Positions 9,767-20,845 are shown, counted from the stretch's first letter. The stretch: 64,000 nt of DNA from Clytia hemisphaerica (GCA_902728285.1 CACVBU010000048.1:92690-156689); one strand, 5' to 3'. Notes: generated by a model not told the origin, from the sequence alone. Numbers and translations: made by a program.

Positions 9767-10741
9767 TTATGGTACAACAGTTTCACAATATCGTAACATT
9801 AAATAATTTTGAACAAAAAGATCTGGTTTTTCTTGTGGGTCTGGTACGACAGCGTAACATTTTTGTCGTAGATCGTCATCCATGAAATCATTTGCGGGGT
9901 TGAGTACTCCTGATTGAATTGCCACGTTTCTCAAGTCCTCTTCCAGTACATCTTTACCTACAAAAAATGAAAATATATAATATATCATCTCTATTTATAT
10001 CATATAGGCATATCTTATAATTTTAAAGTAGAAAAATGTTTATATTTCTATAACAGAAACATATATTTTGCATGTTGTTTCAGCTTTGATTTATAGTTTG
10101 TTGATAGTTTTGATATACTTAAGCTGTAGGGACTAACACTGACAGAAATTTGGGCGTCAGACGGCACTACCCCTCGCATATTTGTTCTTCTGTTTAACAA
10201 GGTAAATTTTACCTACCACATTCTTGAAGACCATATTTTTCTGGAAAAGCGTAAATGTGATTTGGAACACCATCAGCCATTAAGGTCTCCCTTTGGTGTC
10301 TTATACGATGAGGGTTCCATACGATGTCTTTGAATTCATTTAATTGGTTTTGGATTAAAGGAATCATAACATAAGCCAAAATATCCCTGAAAGAAGAACA
10401 TAAAAGTTATTCCAGCAGGGTGAGAGGCTGAGCTGTTCACAATTCTGAATATGCGTAGTTCGAAGTTTTATAAAAATGGAAAATCAAGATTTTTGGTCCA
10501 GCGTAAAAAGTTTCATTTAATTATTTTTCATTTTCATTTTCATTCCCTATTTATTCCGTAAACATATTATTTTTCAGCCAAATTTTTCTCTAGAGAGGCC
10601 TGTAGTTTATGTATATTATAGATTTTAGTACCGGTGAAGTTGATTTTGTGGGTCATAATGTAAATTGTCTTTTAGCCAAACCAATCCTTTTTTAAAGTAT
10701 TTCTCGAGTCGCTCATGGAGCTCCTTCCACCATCGTTCTAT
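9767..10741 (-). CDS. Integrase-core domain gene, last three exons
   Basis: Exons on the minus strand are 10632-10741 (110 nt), 10217-10386 (170 nt) and 9767-9957 (ending TAA). Acceptors are CTTCAG, CTTTCAG and TTTGTAG; donors are GTACTA and GTAGGT. Phase is maintained across both introns. The peptide contains IERWWKELHERLEKYF, then a segment with IPLIQNQLNEF and WNPHRIR, then MADGVPNHIYAFP. This is the C-terminal half of the integrase-core (rve-like) family widespread in fish, sponges and cnidarians, whose domain holds a DDE catalytic triad; the IERWW motif lies near its third acidic residue. The upstream exons with the first two acidic residues were not found between 10742 and 12650, so the gene may be 5'-truncated or have a long intron. 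It is convergent with the kinase gene. Confidence 0.65.
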
Positions 10742-12652
10742 CTGAAGTTGAAGGAAACAGGAATTGAATTAAAACAAAGCTCGGTACAGTACTGCGTCTA
10801 TACTTTATCTCACCTACGTTTATTCCTAGTTTGGCCAAGGTCTAGCTCTAGCAATTTTGATCTTTAGTTCGTTTTATATGATTCCCAGTATATTCCTTAA
10901 GTCCATCTAATGCGAAAACTGCCCTGTTTATTTAACAGAAACGAAAATTTTTACTGACTGTAATATATATTTATACCATTATTTGTGTTATTTTATTGTG
11001 AAAAAAGAGCAGTTAATAAAAATGAAAATAAAGATTTCGGATACATATTGTGAGAATTATTGACATGGAAATTTGGAGCTAATTGTCATTTTTAGTAAAA
11101 AACAAACAACACCCAGGCTATATATATAATAGAAGCCAAATAGCAAGGCTTTGGGAAAAATGAGAATATTCTCTTTTAAATTTTGAAGGAAAATGTATAA
11201 TATAATTTTTGAATTGTTGATAAATTTGTCTTTGTAAAAGTTTTATAGAGAGCTAAGTAATTGTTTCAAAAACTCACTAAAAGATGGGATAAAAGTCTTT
11301 CAATTTATTCTGATAAACTACCAGCCTAAAGCCTAATGTAATATCTTTGTTCTTGGTCATTCAGCCATTGCACAAGAAACATGTGTGTTCTTTTTTGTCA
11401 CTTGCACTATTTTTTATAAGAACCAGTAAATTTTTTTAAAGGTTTGGCTGTCCTTTTTTGCACTTTGAGCCTGAAATTGTTTTTGAATTGCTCAAAACCC
11501 GGCGTATTTAATTTTTAAGCCTCCGTATTGTTCTTATAAAATTCTTATAAAAAAAAAAGAGTTGAGTGGGAAAACATTATCAATAAAAGTTTGACTTATA
11601 AAAATAATTTGTTATTGTCGAAATTTCTTCGCTTTGCGAAAACGGAAGGTCGTTCCGCAACCCCTTTTATGTTGATTTCCTTTTCAATTCCAACCTGATT
11701 GATTTTCTGTGAATGTTCATTCTAGATTTTTGCGGAACGTCTCAAACGCGTGTTCCGCATCCTTTGGCAAGATCTGCGTACGCGGGACGTAAATTTGTAT
11801 ATGTTCGAGAAATGCTGCCGATTTGACTCACGAAAAAACCCCGAGCAAAGTAGACTTTTTTTTTTTTTTTTATAAAATAAAAGTGTTTTTAAAATTATAT
11901 CGAGTTTGACTATCCAATCAAGTGCGAGATGTTTGTTTTTGTGTCGTTGCTGCTACTTTCACTTTTGCACACTTGCTTGCGAATCAAAGATGGCGTTTTT
12001 TGTCAAGGCAGGATCCTGCTGATTTTTTAAGCTGGAAGGCATCATTTGCTTGTAAAATAACGTTGCTGCTGTTCACACTTATTGTAAATTTTACTCGAGT
12101 ATCATTCTTGAGGTTTTTTACTACTTCCTCTGGGAGAGGAGAGCTGTCCTACCATCCACTTGCTATAATAATAATGTGACAATGTGTGTGGCTGTTTTTT
12201 TGTTGACAACTGAAATTTTCGATAAATGGTCTGACAGATGGTTGTTTACCTTGTGGCATCCATACTGCATGGCACATTTTTTGTGCCTATTACATCAATT
12301 GATCTCATTAAAAACTATTTTTATGGCTTGAGATCAAACCAAATACTGAAATATCTGCAGCAACACAACAGTCAAGTCAAATTTAAAGCAACATTTGGAT
12401 TTCGAAATAATTTAACATTTAGACTTTATAATTTTATTGGAAATGTCATGTCATGGTTAAACTTTACATTCAGCCGATCTTTGATTTTTAGTCATGTTTT
12501 CAATATACACTTCAACGTATTTGAGTAAACGCTTTTACGAAATAGATCATAATACGCCATCAAATATTGGGTGATTATATATATATATAAAATTTTACTA
12601 TTTCCTATTCCTAGAAAATAAGGACAGAGAGCCCTTTAAGAAGACTCTCTGT
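10742..12652. other. Intergenic, no supported gene
   Basis: This is AT-rich sequence with a poly-T tract near 11851 and a short repeat at 11621-11678. A positive-strand frame at 12238-12528 and another at 11922-12179 show hydrophobic, compositionally unconvincing translations. Missing upstream exons of the integrase-core gene could lie here, but none with a clear domain was seen. Confidence 0.45.
11621..11678 (+). repeat. Short interspersed repeat, copy 1 (palindromic core)
   Basis: The 58-bp block ATTTCTTCGCTTTGCGAAAACGG ... CGTTCCGCAACCCC...TTGATT recurs at 15634-15690. The core TTCGCTTTGCGAA is a small palindrome, and CGGAA...TTCCG forms a second inverted pair. Confidence 0.65.
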
Positions 12653-14006
12653 CTATCTTGCATTTTTCTTTGCAATAGCCATTCCACAAAACTTTTCAAT
12701 CGAACAATTCTCATTTTTAATTACTTGATCGAGTAAAGTCAAAGAAATTCTACCACGTTTGCAATTTTTATCATCATTAAACATTAACAATTTACTCAAG
12801 CGACCAGAAGGCATTCTCACAACATGAGCTGCGTAGTTTCGTTGTTGTTGTTTGATAAAAACATTAACATCTGAGGTACCACATATAGTGTGAAGCTGGT
12901 TGTTGCTAATGACGGATCGAAAATCATTATTGACCTCATCTACATAACGAAATCCACCTCTGACCATTCTCCTCAAAAACATTCTATAGGTGACATCGAG
13001 GCGGTCGTACTGGAGAGACGTTAAGTTCCAGTTCTGACATGAATACGTTAACCGGCTCCTGACGAAACTGTTGAGGAAGAAGATACGAACACGTAGGTTG
13101 ATTTGGAAGTTTTGTAGCAGGTTAGACATTTGGGCGAATTTTACAATTGCAAGTTGAATTCGTTGATTGAGTTCTGCTTCCCCTGTGTTTGGTTGAAGGT
13201 GATTAAGGACAGCACCAAGATATTTGAATTCTTTGACATTTTTGAGTTGCTCTTCACGAAGAGATATGATAGAATCGAGATATTGGTCTTGATTGATGGT
13301 CATTGTTTCGGTTTTCGAGACATTGATTGTCAAACCAAAGGCAGTGAAAGTTAAATCCAAAAGCTCTGTTGCAGCACTGATACCCTCGAGTGAAAGTAGA
13401 AAGAGGACGATGTCATCAGCATATCCACACCAAGAGAGAGTCGCTTCTCCCCAAGTTCGTATTCCACTAGCTCTCATCTCGGATCTTTCTGCACGAGAGT
13501 GTGCTTGTGGGTTAACTCGATATTTGTGTTTGAAGAACTTGATTCGGTTATCATCTTTACATTTTTCGATAAATACTCATAACGAAGTCTAGGTATAAAT
13601 TGAACAAAAAGGGACTTTCGGGTCCCCCTTGACGCACACCGGAAGTCGTTTTGAAGGATATCATAGCATCGTCGTAGGTGAGGGAGGTATTTTCGTACAA
13701 GGTTTGAAGAATTTCGAAAGTTCGAGGGAGGGATCTATCAGGGAAGCGCAGTTTTATACTTTCAAAGAGCCAGCTTCGTGGTATGTGGTCGAAAGCTGCA
13801 CTTAGATCAACAAATAGAAGAAATGTAGGTTCAGACTTTTTGTCTGAAATTTGGTGAACTCGTTTGACTGTGTAGATACCGTCTGTTGTTCCACGGTCCT
13901 TTCTAAAGCCATTTTGCTCATCCGATAACTGATTTTCGTACCAGGGTCTGAGTCGTTTGTGGTCGCAGTAACATTTGTTGAGGAGGTATGCTGCGAAGAA
14001 CAGACA
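12653..14006 (-). pseudogene. Non-LTR retrotransposon reverse transcriptase, 5'-truncated
   Basis: Read on the minus strand from about 14006, the translation shows RT landmarks in order: DEQNGFRKDRGT, FVDLSAAFD (first catalytic Asp), SGVRQGGPESPFLFN, and, after a frame change near 13560, CGYADDIVLF (YADD catalytic pair), followed by the thumb and a C-terminal region ending at 12653. The frame change looks like one extra A in an A-run. No endonuclease or ORF1 lies upstream, so the copy is 5'-truncated. RT copies RNA at a nicked chromosomal target in this class. The copy is inactive because of truncation and frameshift. The clade is uncertain. Confidence 0.8.
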
Positions 14007-14310
14007 TTATTTTTTCATCGATCTTAATTTAATGGTCCATTATTCAGCACGACATAAGAAAGACTTTGTTGTAGTTTGAGATCAAGCAAACGCAAACATT
14101 CTATACCAGATTCCCATCAAGATTCAATATTAATATTATGTAGCTACGTATAATATAACGCAACACAAGAGGGGGGACAAATTGTGATCATGTTTTGGTG
14201 GTACATGGGATGTTTTGTGTGTGATATGTGATGCTTTAACTTTTACATGTTGTTAAGGCAGCAATCAGAAAATACACTTCCATTTTGTTTATTTTCAATC
14301 TATCTTTTTA

Positions 14311-14836
14311 CCGTCAATTGCTCCAACTTGGGACTATCTTACGCAACACCGAACATTCAAAGTCATTTGATTTGAGTTTAATGAACCGCGTATTAAAAAA
14401 TGCACAATTTCTCTTTTGCACCGAGTAGGCTTTTAAATCGAAATATGAAATAATCTGTAGTGAAACACCCGCGAGTGTCTGGAACAAATAAAACCAAATT
14501 AGTGGCAAAACGATGGAGGATTCGACGTCAGTCTTGCGGCAAGCTACACACTCACTATTTGTTAATCCCATTGGGCGGTAGGCGGTTAGGTCGCAGGGGT
14601 TCTCTAATTCTCCTTTCGGCGTCCGGTCATTTTGAATTAAAACAAAAGTTAAAAACGGCGCGCTATCAGTGAATGTTATCGTGACATGTTATGACAGAAA
14701 GTGTGATTGATAAACTTGGTGGAGTTATCAAAACAAATTTGTTGTCAAAGAGATTTAACAGTAAGTGAAAATACATGCTAGATATCAACAAGTCCCATGT
14801 TGCGGACACTCGTCCCAAGTTGGAGCAGTTGACTGT
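14311..14836. mobile_element. Tc1/mariner-like MITE
   Basis: Termini are TA-CCGTCAATTGCTCCAACTTGGGAC on the left (14313-14334 core) and the reverse complement of TA-CAGTCAACTGCTCCAACTTGGGAC on the right (14812-14833 core), with further matching inside (CGCAAC). The CAGT-like ends flanked by TA are those of Tc1/mariner elements, whose target duplication is TA. The 0.5 kb interior has only short frames and no DDE transposase, so it is non-autonomous. Confidence 0.7.
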
Positions 14837-16132
14837 AAGTCAGTAGTAGAAAATTTCAAATTCACTGCTGCTGATGGTCATTATTCAGTTCAAACACTTT
14901 AAATACATTCCAAATAAAATAAGCTCTTTCACAGCATTTTCCTCAGAATTCTTAAAAATGTTCCTGGCAAAATGAAATGCATGGAAAGGTTCGTGATCGC
15001 TGTCTTATAATATTGGAATGTTTCAAGGGGTTTGAAGTCATTGATTGCATGATTTGCTTTTTTGATTGCATGAATGTATGAAATCTAATAGTGAATTATA
15101 AATTAGTGATATTTTTGTAAAAATTGATTTTATTCTTTACTACTTTTAGTTATGACATCCTAAACTTTCAAAAAGTCCATATTACAATGTCACATTTACT
15201 GTAACTTTTTAAAAGAATCAAAACAATGACAAGAAAGACTACATTATTACTAAAACTACACATCAATGTGTTATTGTTTTTATGACTTCATGATTGAAAT
15301 GGGGTCTTTTTTCACAGGACACATTTGTTGAGAAATTCTAGAATGATCTTTTAAAACCCATGCTACAATGCTATACTCTTTGGAGTTTCAATTTTTTATT
15401 TTTGTTATTTACTTTTGTGGAAAGTTGTATTGAACAGATATTCTTGTACTTTTAATCAGGGAGATTTATTTGTATTACAAAATCGAGCACAATAAATGAC
15501 TTTTTGTCTTCTAATTTTCCAACATCCTCTTCTTTGGCATTATTGTTATGACTCACTAATAAATTCTAGGTGAAATGTAAGGTTTTATTAGTTTGTTTTT
15601 TAAATTCTGCATTCGATTTCTTGTACATTTTGAGATTTCTTCGCTTTGCGAAAACAGAACGCTCGTTCCGCAACCCCTTTTATGTTGATTGTTTTGTGAG
15701 TTTTCTCTTTATTGTTTCCATTTTAAGTAGTTGAAGGTTTTATACTTCTTGACTATATATATAGTGAAGGAAAAGTTAAAAAATATATACATTGAGCATG
15801 CATAAATTTAAATGTAGAAGCGTGCAATATATCTCATACTCAGTTTATAGTTGTACAATACCCTAACTAGCCTCTATATGATACATAATGTACATTTTAA
15901 CTTAAACTGAATACCTACAAACTCACCTTCAAATGACAGTCAACGACTAAATCAAATTTTGGAACTTGAAAACATGAATCAAAAAGACGAAAAGTTGAGG
16001 ACTGATCTGATAAGGAATATTGCCAATTATCGTTGATGCTCATTGATGCATTTTGCAAGAATTGACGATATGTTTGAATGGAAAAGGTTTTGATAGATGT
16101 AGATGTGGACGTGGATGTGGATGGGATATTTA
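14837..16132. other. Intergenic, no supported gene
   Basis: AT-rich sequence without domain-bearing frames. It holds the second copy of the short palindromic repeat (15634-15690), and GATGTAGATGTGGACGTGGATG short repeats near 16098. Confidence 0.4.
15634..15690 (+). repeat. Short interspersed repeat, copy 2
   Basis: It matches 11621-11678 over about 57 bases with a few changes (GATTTCTTCGCTTTGCGAAA ... CGTTCCGCAACCCC). The flanks are unrelated, which supports an interspersed rather than tandem origin. Confidence 0.65.
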
Positions 16133-17758
16133 GTCAGGTAGAATTAGCCTGAGACCTGGACAAAATTGCCATCAAGCTGAAAATTAGCACAGATGTTCTT
16201 TAGGGTATACTGAGTTACCAAAAAAAAAAAGCCCCATCAACCCGAACAGGGGAAACCACTTTTTCGGACAGTTTAAAACCGGACATGTCCGGAAAATATG
16301 TCCGAAAAAGAAGTTGTTCAAATATACAAGTATTATATATTAAAAAAAAGATAATTTCAAGACGAACAAAAAATTTGCTTACAAGAAGTCATGAAAATAA
16401 ACACAGAAAGAGTTATGAGTATCAGAAAAAACCCTACTGTCCAATTATTTTTGAATTATGTAGTAGTATTCCCTATTCTCAATGGCAGCAAATCTCCTTA
16501 CAGTTTCAAGCCTGAGTGCCGGGTAGCGCCAACCTAGAGGGGTAGTAACTTTCTATACGATTTTCGTGCTGCTAAACATCCAGTTTATGGAATGAAGAGG
16601 TAAATAGCGTTTTAAGGGGGCTTTTGAATTAGGGGGTCCTAAAAGAGCTCGGGGAAGGAATTACTATTGAGAAGCCGTTTTATGTTAGTAACATCAGTCC
16701 ATATCTTTTTATCTTAGCAATGGAAATGTCTTGAAACTTGGTAAATATACTCAAAAGAAGTAGTAAAACAAAAAACTTCGAAAAATGTTTTCCAGGGGCT
16801 CGCAAGGAGAAAAACGGGTAAAAAGTAGCCATTTTTGCCTATTTTTAGCCTGTTTTCACCCTCATTAACAAATTACACGCTTTAAAATATTCAAAAATTT
16901 AACAAAAACATAGAAAACGTCGGACTTAAACGAAATCGTTAAGAAAATTAAGGTTACGTTGTCATTACTGGCAATTTTCAACGTTTCGGGGGTAAAAAAT
17001 GCTATTTTTTGCTATATTTCGCCTATTTTGCTTACCTCAGCTAGTTGGAGAGCTCAAGAATGCTCACAAACCTCATAGAAGTGTGGATAATATTGAACTT
17101 CAAAACTTTTGCCTATTTTTCACCAGTTTTGCTTACCTAACTTAGCTAGTTCAAAAACCTCATAGAAGTGTGGCCAATGTAAAAGTCATACAAAACTCAA
17201 CCAGGATGTGGCATTGTTGCAAGCACTTTTTGACTTTTCAGGGGGTAATAATGCGCACATCATCTTTTTTTGCCTATATTGGCTACATAACCTAATTGAA
17301 TAAAGAAGAGCTCAAAATATGTTTAAAATCCTGGACAGAAGTGAGGAAGGTTTGACCAATATAAAACTTGTACTGCAATTTCACGACACGTTTATTTGCA
17401 CTTTTTGGCATCTCAGGGGGGAAAATTCGGGGCATTCTCCGACCTCCATATTGTACCCTGAGTATCAGGACGACAAAGTATAGAAATTTTATCGCGGATG
17501 TGTCAATCTAACCACTATAGAGAGAATCAAAGATGAAGAGCAAATATTGCCGTATAATGTCTAGCAGATTGTATCAGTATACGTGCTTACTATTGACGAA
17601 TTCTGCTAGAAACCTCCAAGTTTAATTGAAATGTGTTTCTTTCAAAATAAATCTTCTATATCATTCCAAATGTATAACAGTAATTGCACTAAACTATTAA
17701 TTATACTTTAATGGAATCGAAATAATGCACAGATCTTTATGTTATCATTGACTCTTTT

Positions 17759-17947
17759 TTAAAAGCGTCGATGATATTTTTGAGATATGCTTTCCACGAC
17801 GTGAGTAAAAGTATCAACTTTAAACTTAATCCAAGATCTTAGATTTTCGTCATGTTTACTTTTCACAGCGTTGAATGCGCGCTGAATAGAATAGACGATA
17901 TCGGATTTAGATAAATGCAATGCATTCTGGTTTCTAGGGACTCTCAA
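17759..17947 (-). CDS. Unrecognised frame inside the fold-back (partial)
   Basis: A 62-codon frame ends HRRF-stop and contains SKSDIVYSIQRAFNAVKSK, an amphipathic stretch that looks coding in composition. Upstream it enters the central palindrome, so its original 5' continuation is lost or is the frame at 18041-18226 on the same strand. No family was recognised. Confidence 0.25.
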   Translation of the reverse strand: MRVPRNQNALHLSKSDIVYSIQRAFNAVKSKHDENLRSWIKFKVDTFTHVVESISQKYHRRF

Positions 17948-18045
17948 AGGAATTATAATAGATCAATTATAATGGATTATAATTCCTTTGAGAGTCCCTA
18001 GAAACCAGAATGCATTGCATTTATCTAAATCCGATATCGTCTATT
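17890..18045. repeat. Perfect 70-bp palindrome with 16-base spacer
   Basis: The left arm 17890-17959 (AATAGACGATATCGG ... GGAATTATAAT) and right arm 17976-18045 are exact reverse complements by eye, with spacer 17960-17975. It would form a strong hairpin, and it sits within a few bases of the midpoint of the larger fold-back. Confidence 0.85.
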
Positions 18046-18226
18046 GATATTCGCTGTCACAGGTCGGAATATGATTTCGACATGTGATTTTCACGGTAGT
18101 CATGTTCTGATTGAGGTCATGTTTTGGTGTCAGTATTCCCTCTACCGTACCTCCAACATTGAACATAATATCTGTTTTTTTTCTCGCGTTCGCTAATTTC
18201 GTTGTCTGGTCATTTATTTTCAACAA
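18041..18226 (-). CDS. Unrecognised frame inside the fold-back (partial)
   Basis: About 61 codons, with KINDQTTKLANARKKTD and HDLNQNMTTVKITCRNH, ending at a stop as the sequence enters the central palindrome. With 17759-17947 on the same strand it may be one former gene interrupted by the palindrome. No domain was recognised. Confidence 0.25.
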   Translation of the reverse strand: MLKINDQTTKLANARKKTDIMFNVGGTVEGILTPKHDLNQNMTTVKITCRNHIPTCDSEYQ

Positions 18227-18394
18227 TTCTTTCTTAATGATATAAAGATCTAGGTCATTTTTTTAATGACCTGCATGAGTACAACACAATGTTTGTTGAA
18301 TTGAAAAAAATGTGACATCGTGGTAATTACTCTTACAAGAATATGATTTATTTATTTGTTACAATATGCACTTGTATTAATAGACCATGGCTGC

Positions 18395-18606
18395 ATTCAA
18401 ATGCGACCCGAAAGCTCGGCTATCAACCCAAAGGTGGAGGAAGGTGCCACTCTTTCTCCCTGGACTACTCCACTTACCCTTTATCTTTTTCTTTAATACT
18501 GAGCATTAAGCAGTGAGGTATCAAGTACAAATGACCCGACCAGGGGTTGAACCTACGACCTCGCGCATCGTAGCCAAGTATTCCATCTTTACACTATGGT
18601 TCGCTT
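18395..18606 (-). mobile_element. tRNA-derived SINE
   Basis: On the minus strand the head reads CATAGTGTAAAGATGG (A-box-like, 18583-18598) and GTAGGTTCAACCCCTGG (B-box GGTTCAACCCC, 18543-18553) with about 40 bases between, the spacing of a Pol III tRNA promoter. A body follows containing CTCCACCTTTGGGTTGATAG and CGGGTCGCATTTGAATGCAG. No obvious poly-A tail was seen. It lies in the right half of the fold-back and is absent from the left half. Confidence 0.6.
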
Positions 18607-19797
18607 CAACGTTTTGTTTTTAGGGTTCGCAATTGACCGTATAGCAATTTGATTTTTATCGGGCAGAAAAGTTGGGTCCAAATTAATTATTTCATGTCTA
18701 AGGAACTGTATCGTACGGGTTGTTCGACAATATGTCCAAGCAGATTTCTGGGAAATTTCTTGTAACGGACTTTTTTTGCTTTAATGCTTAGGTCGTAAAG
18801 TGTTGTTTTACCTTGCTCCTCATTACTAAGTCTTAGCGATTGTGGCGGTCAAAGCTGTTTCGAATGACGAATGACGATGCGCTAAGTTAAGTGAGCAAAA
18901 TAGGCGAAATATAGGTAAAAATAGCATTTTTACCACCTGAAACGTTAAAAAGTGCCAATAATGACAACGTAACCTTAACGATTTCGATTAGGTCCAACAT
19001 TTTCTATGTTTTGTCGAGTTTTTGAGTATTCTAAAGCGTGTAATTTGTTAAAGAGGGTCAAAACAGGCCAAAATTAGGCAAAAACGGCTTCTTTTTACCC
19101 GTTTTTCTCCTTGCGAGCCCCTGGAAAACATTTTTCTAAGCTTTTAGTTTTACTACTTCTTCTGAGTATATTTAACAAGTTTCAAGACATTTCCATGGCT
19201 AAGATAAAAAGATATGGACTGATGTTACTGACATAAAACGGCTTCTCAATAGTAATTCCTTACCCAAGCCCTTTTAAGACCCACTAATTCAAAAGCCCCT
19301 TAAAACTCTATTTACCTCTTCATACCATAAACTGGATGTTTAGCAGCACAAAAATCGTATAGAAAGTTACTACCCCTCTAGGTTGGCGCTACCCGGCACT
19401 CAGGCTTGAAGCTGTAAGGAGATTTGCTGCCATTGAGAATAGGGAATACTACTACATAATTCAAAATAATTGGACAGTAGGGTTTTTTCTGATACTCATA
19501 ACTCTTTCTGTGTTTATTTTCATGACTTCTTGTAAGCAAATTTTTTGTTCGTCTTGAAATTATCTTTTTTTTAATATATAATACTTGTATATTTGAACAA
19601 CTTCTTTTTCGGACATATTTTCCGGACATGTCCGGTTTTAAACTGTCCGAAAAAGTGGTCCCCTTGTCCGGATTGATGGAGCTTTTTTTTGGTAACTCAG
19701 TATACCCTAAAGAACATCTGTGCCAATTTTCAGCTTGATGGCAATTTTGTCCGGGTTGTGGTGAAATTTCAACTAATTCTACCTGACTAATTTGCAA

Positions 19798-20845
19798 GTT
19801 GGTGGTTTTGTTCTCTTTTGACAATGGCATTAATTGGGCGGGGAACATAAGTTTTGTTTGACGACGTGCCAGGGAGGTTCAATGTTGGAATTACATCCTC
19901 CTTTGGTACTTTTCGTGTTGCATCTTAAAATTTAAAATCAAAAAATTTTCAAATTAAAAGACACATGCGCTATTAGTAGTAGTCTGGACCCATACAAATT
20001 TTTACTCCATTTCACAAAGCTCACATGAGATAAAAATTAGTATGGTAGAATTGGAGATTTTGAATTTGCCACCAGAAAAAAACCGTTTGAAAACTGGCCA
20101 ATCAGAACGTACGAATTTCGCTCAAATTTATGTCATAAATTACTAATAATTAGCAAAAATGTCCCTTTAAAAATGGGGCGCGCTGAGGTAAACAAAGCAA
20201 CGCGAACTGAAAGTTAAAAAGTGTGTGTAAAGACTGTCAGAAAAAGATGAAGGTTTTCTTTGAAAAAAAACATTCCAGAGGGTTTTTTTTTACCTGAAAA
20301 CGATTTATCGATGTTCAAAAACATTTGCAAGATTTCTATGACATAATATACGAGGTGCTTCTGTCTTCTTGGAGCTTCGAAATCATAAAATTATCACAAA
20401 ACATTACACTTTTACTGAAGGTCTCCTTCGACTACCATAGAACGGCAGCCATATTGTGAACTTTGTGTTTATTTTTAACGAAGAGAATGTTTACAACTAC
20501 GTGGTCGTTTATCTTAAAACATCCCTTCCTTAACTTTGAATCAATTGAATCAAGACTAAGTGTGACCACTGTACTAAGTTCCAATTTATAACCTTTAACA
20601 ATTTTATTACAAAGTAGACAGTCAGTTTTGTATAAAAACCAATTAAATACTTAACAACAGGTAAACACAGTAAAAAACAAAAAGAAATAAACAAAACGAA
20701 AAATCTGAGTAGTAATTGAACAATCATTCCATCTCATTATGCATTACAATGGCATTTTTTTCTAACTAAAAGTATAAGCAGCTCATTTGCTTTAAGCGGG
20801 AAAAATAGCAAATCGAAAGCGAAACCAAAAATTTTTTTTCGAAAA
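19798..20845. other. 5' flank of the DUF6589 gene
   Basis: No gene was seen. It contains the CCAAT-type motif GGCCAATCAGA at 20096, a GC-rich GGGGCGCGCTGAGG stretch (20174) and GGCAGCCATATTG (20445), the kind of short elements found at animal promoters. The rest is AT-rich. Confidence 0.4.
20096..20106 (+). promoter_or_regulatory. CCAAT-box motif GGCCAATCAGA
   Basis: This is an exact 11-mer also present at 27476 and 28444. It matches the NF-Y (CCAAT) consensus. Here it lies 750 bases upstream of the first ATG of the DUF6589 gene, so a 5' untranslated exon would be required if it is the core promoter. Confidence 0.45.

Larger units (their letters stand above)
6680..10431. repeat. Tandem duplication of a 2 kb segment, junction at the N
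   Basis: Unit 1 is about 6680-8753 and unit 2 about 8755-10431, in the same orientation. They share the kinase 3' end (from GTACAATAATGCCTTTCTTG), the intergenic sequence and the last two exons of the minus-strand integrase-core gene, up to GTGAGAGGCTGA. Differences are point changes, a roughly 100-base deletion in unit 1 near 8115, and one complete versus one single-arm hairpin repeat. The single N of the window (8754) lies at the junction, and the first 100 bases of unit 2 carry several one-base deletions. The unit could be a real duplication or two alleles joined in assembly. Confidence 0.8.
16133..19797. mobile_element. 3.7 kb fold-back element with ~0.9 kb inverted arms
   Basis: The left arm (about 16133-17045) and right arm (about 18885-19797) are inverted copies. 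They share GTCAGGTAGAATTAG at the outside, GGACAAAATTGCCATCAAG, a GGGTATACTGAGTTACC block, a frame beginning MSGKYVRKRSCSNIQ on each side (16285 plus, about 19645 minus), and GGTTACGTTGTCATT / AATGACAACGTAACC inside. The two halves between the arms and the centre are unrelated (about 840 and 830 bases). The exact centre is a 70-bp perfect palindrome. The outer boundaries are set by where similarity stops; no clear target duplication was found. It may be a DNA transposon with very long inverted repeats or an inverted duplication. Confidence 0.65.

Noticed and set aside
12238..12528. 96-codon plus-strand frame with hydrophobic segments, possible membrane protein
   Set aside because: AT-rich composition explains the Phe/Ile/Leu content. 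There are no splice partners or motifs.
16285..16515. Plus-strand 76-codon frame as a gene
   Set aside because: It lies in a repeat arm; its inverted copy at 19.4-19.8 kb diverges in frame after the shared part, so conservation is of DNA rather than protein.
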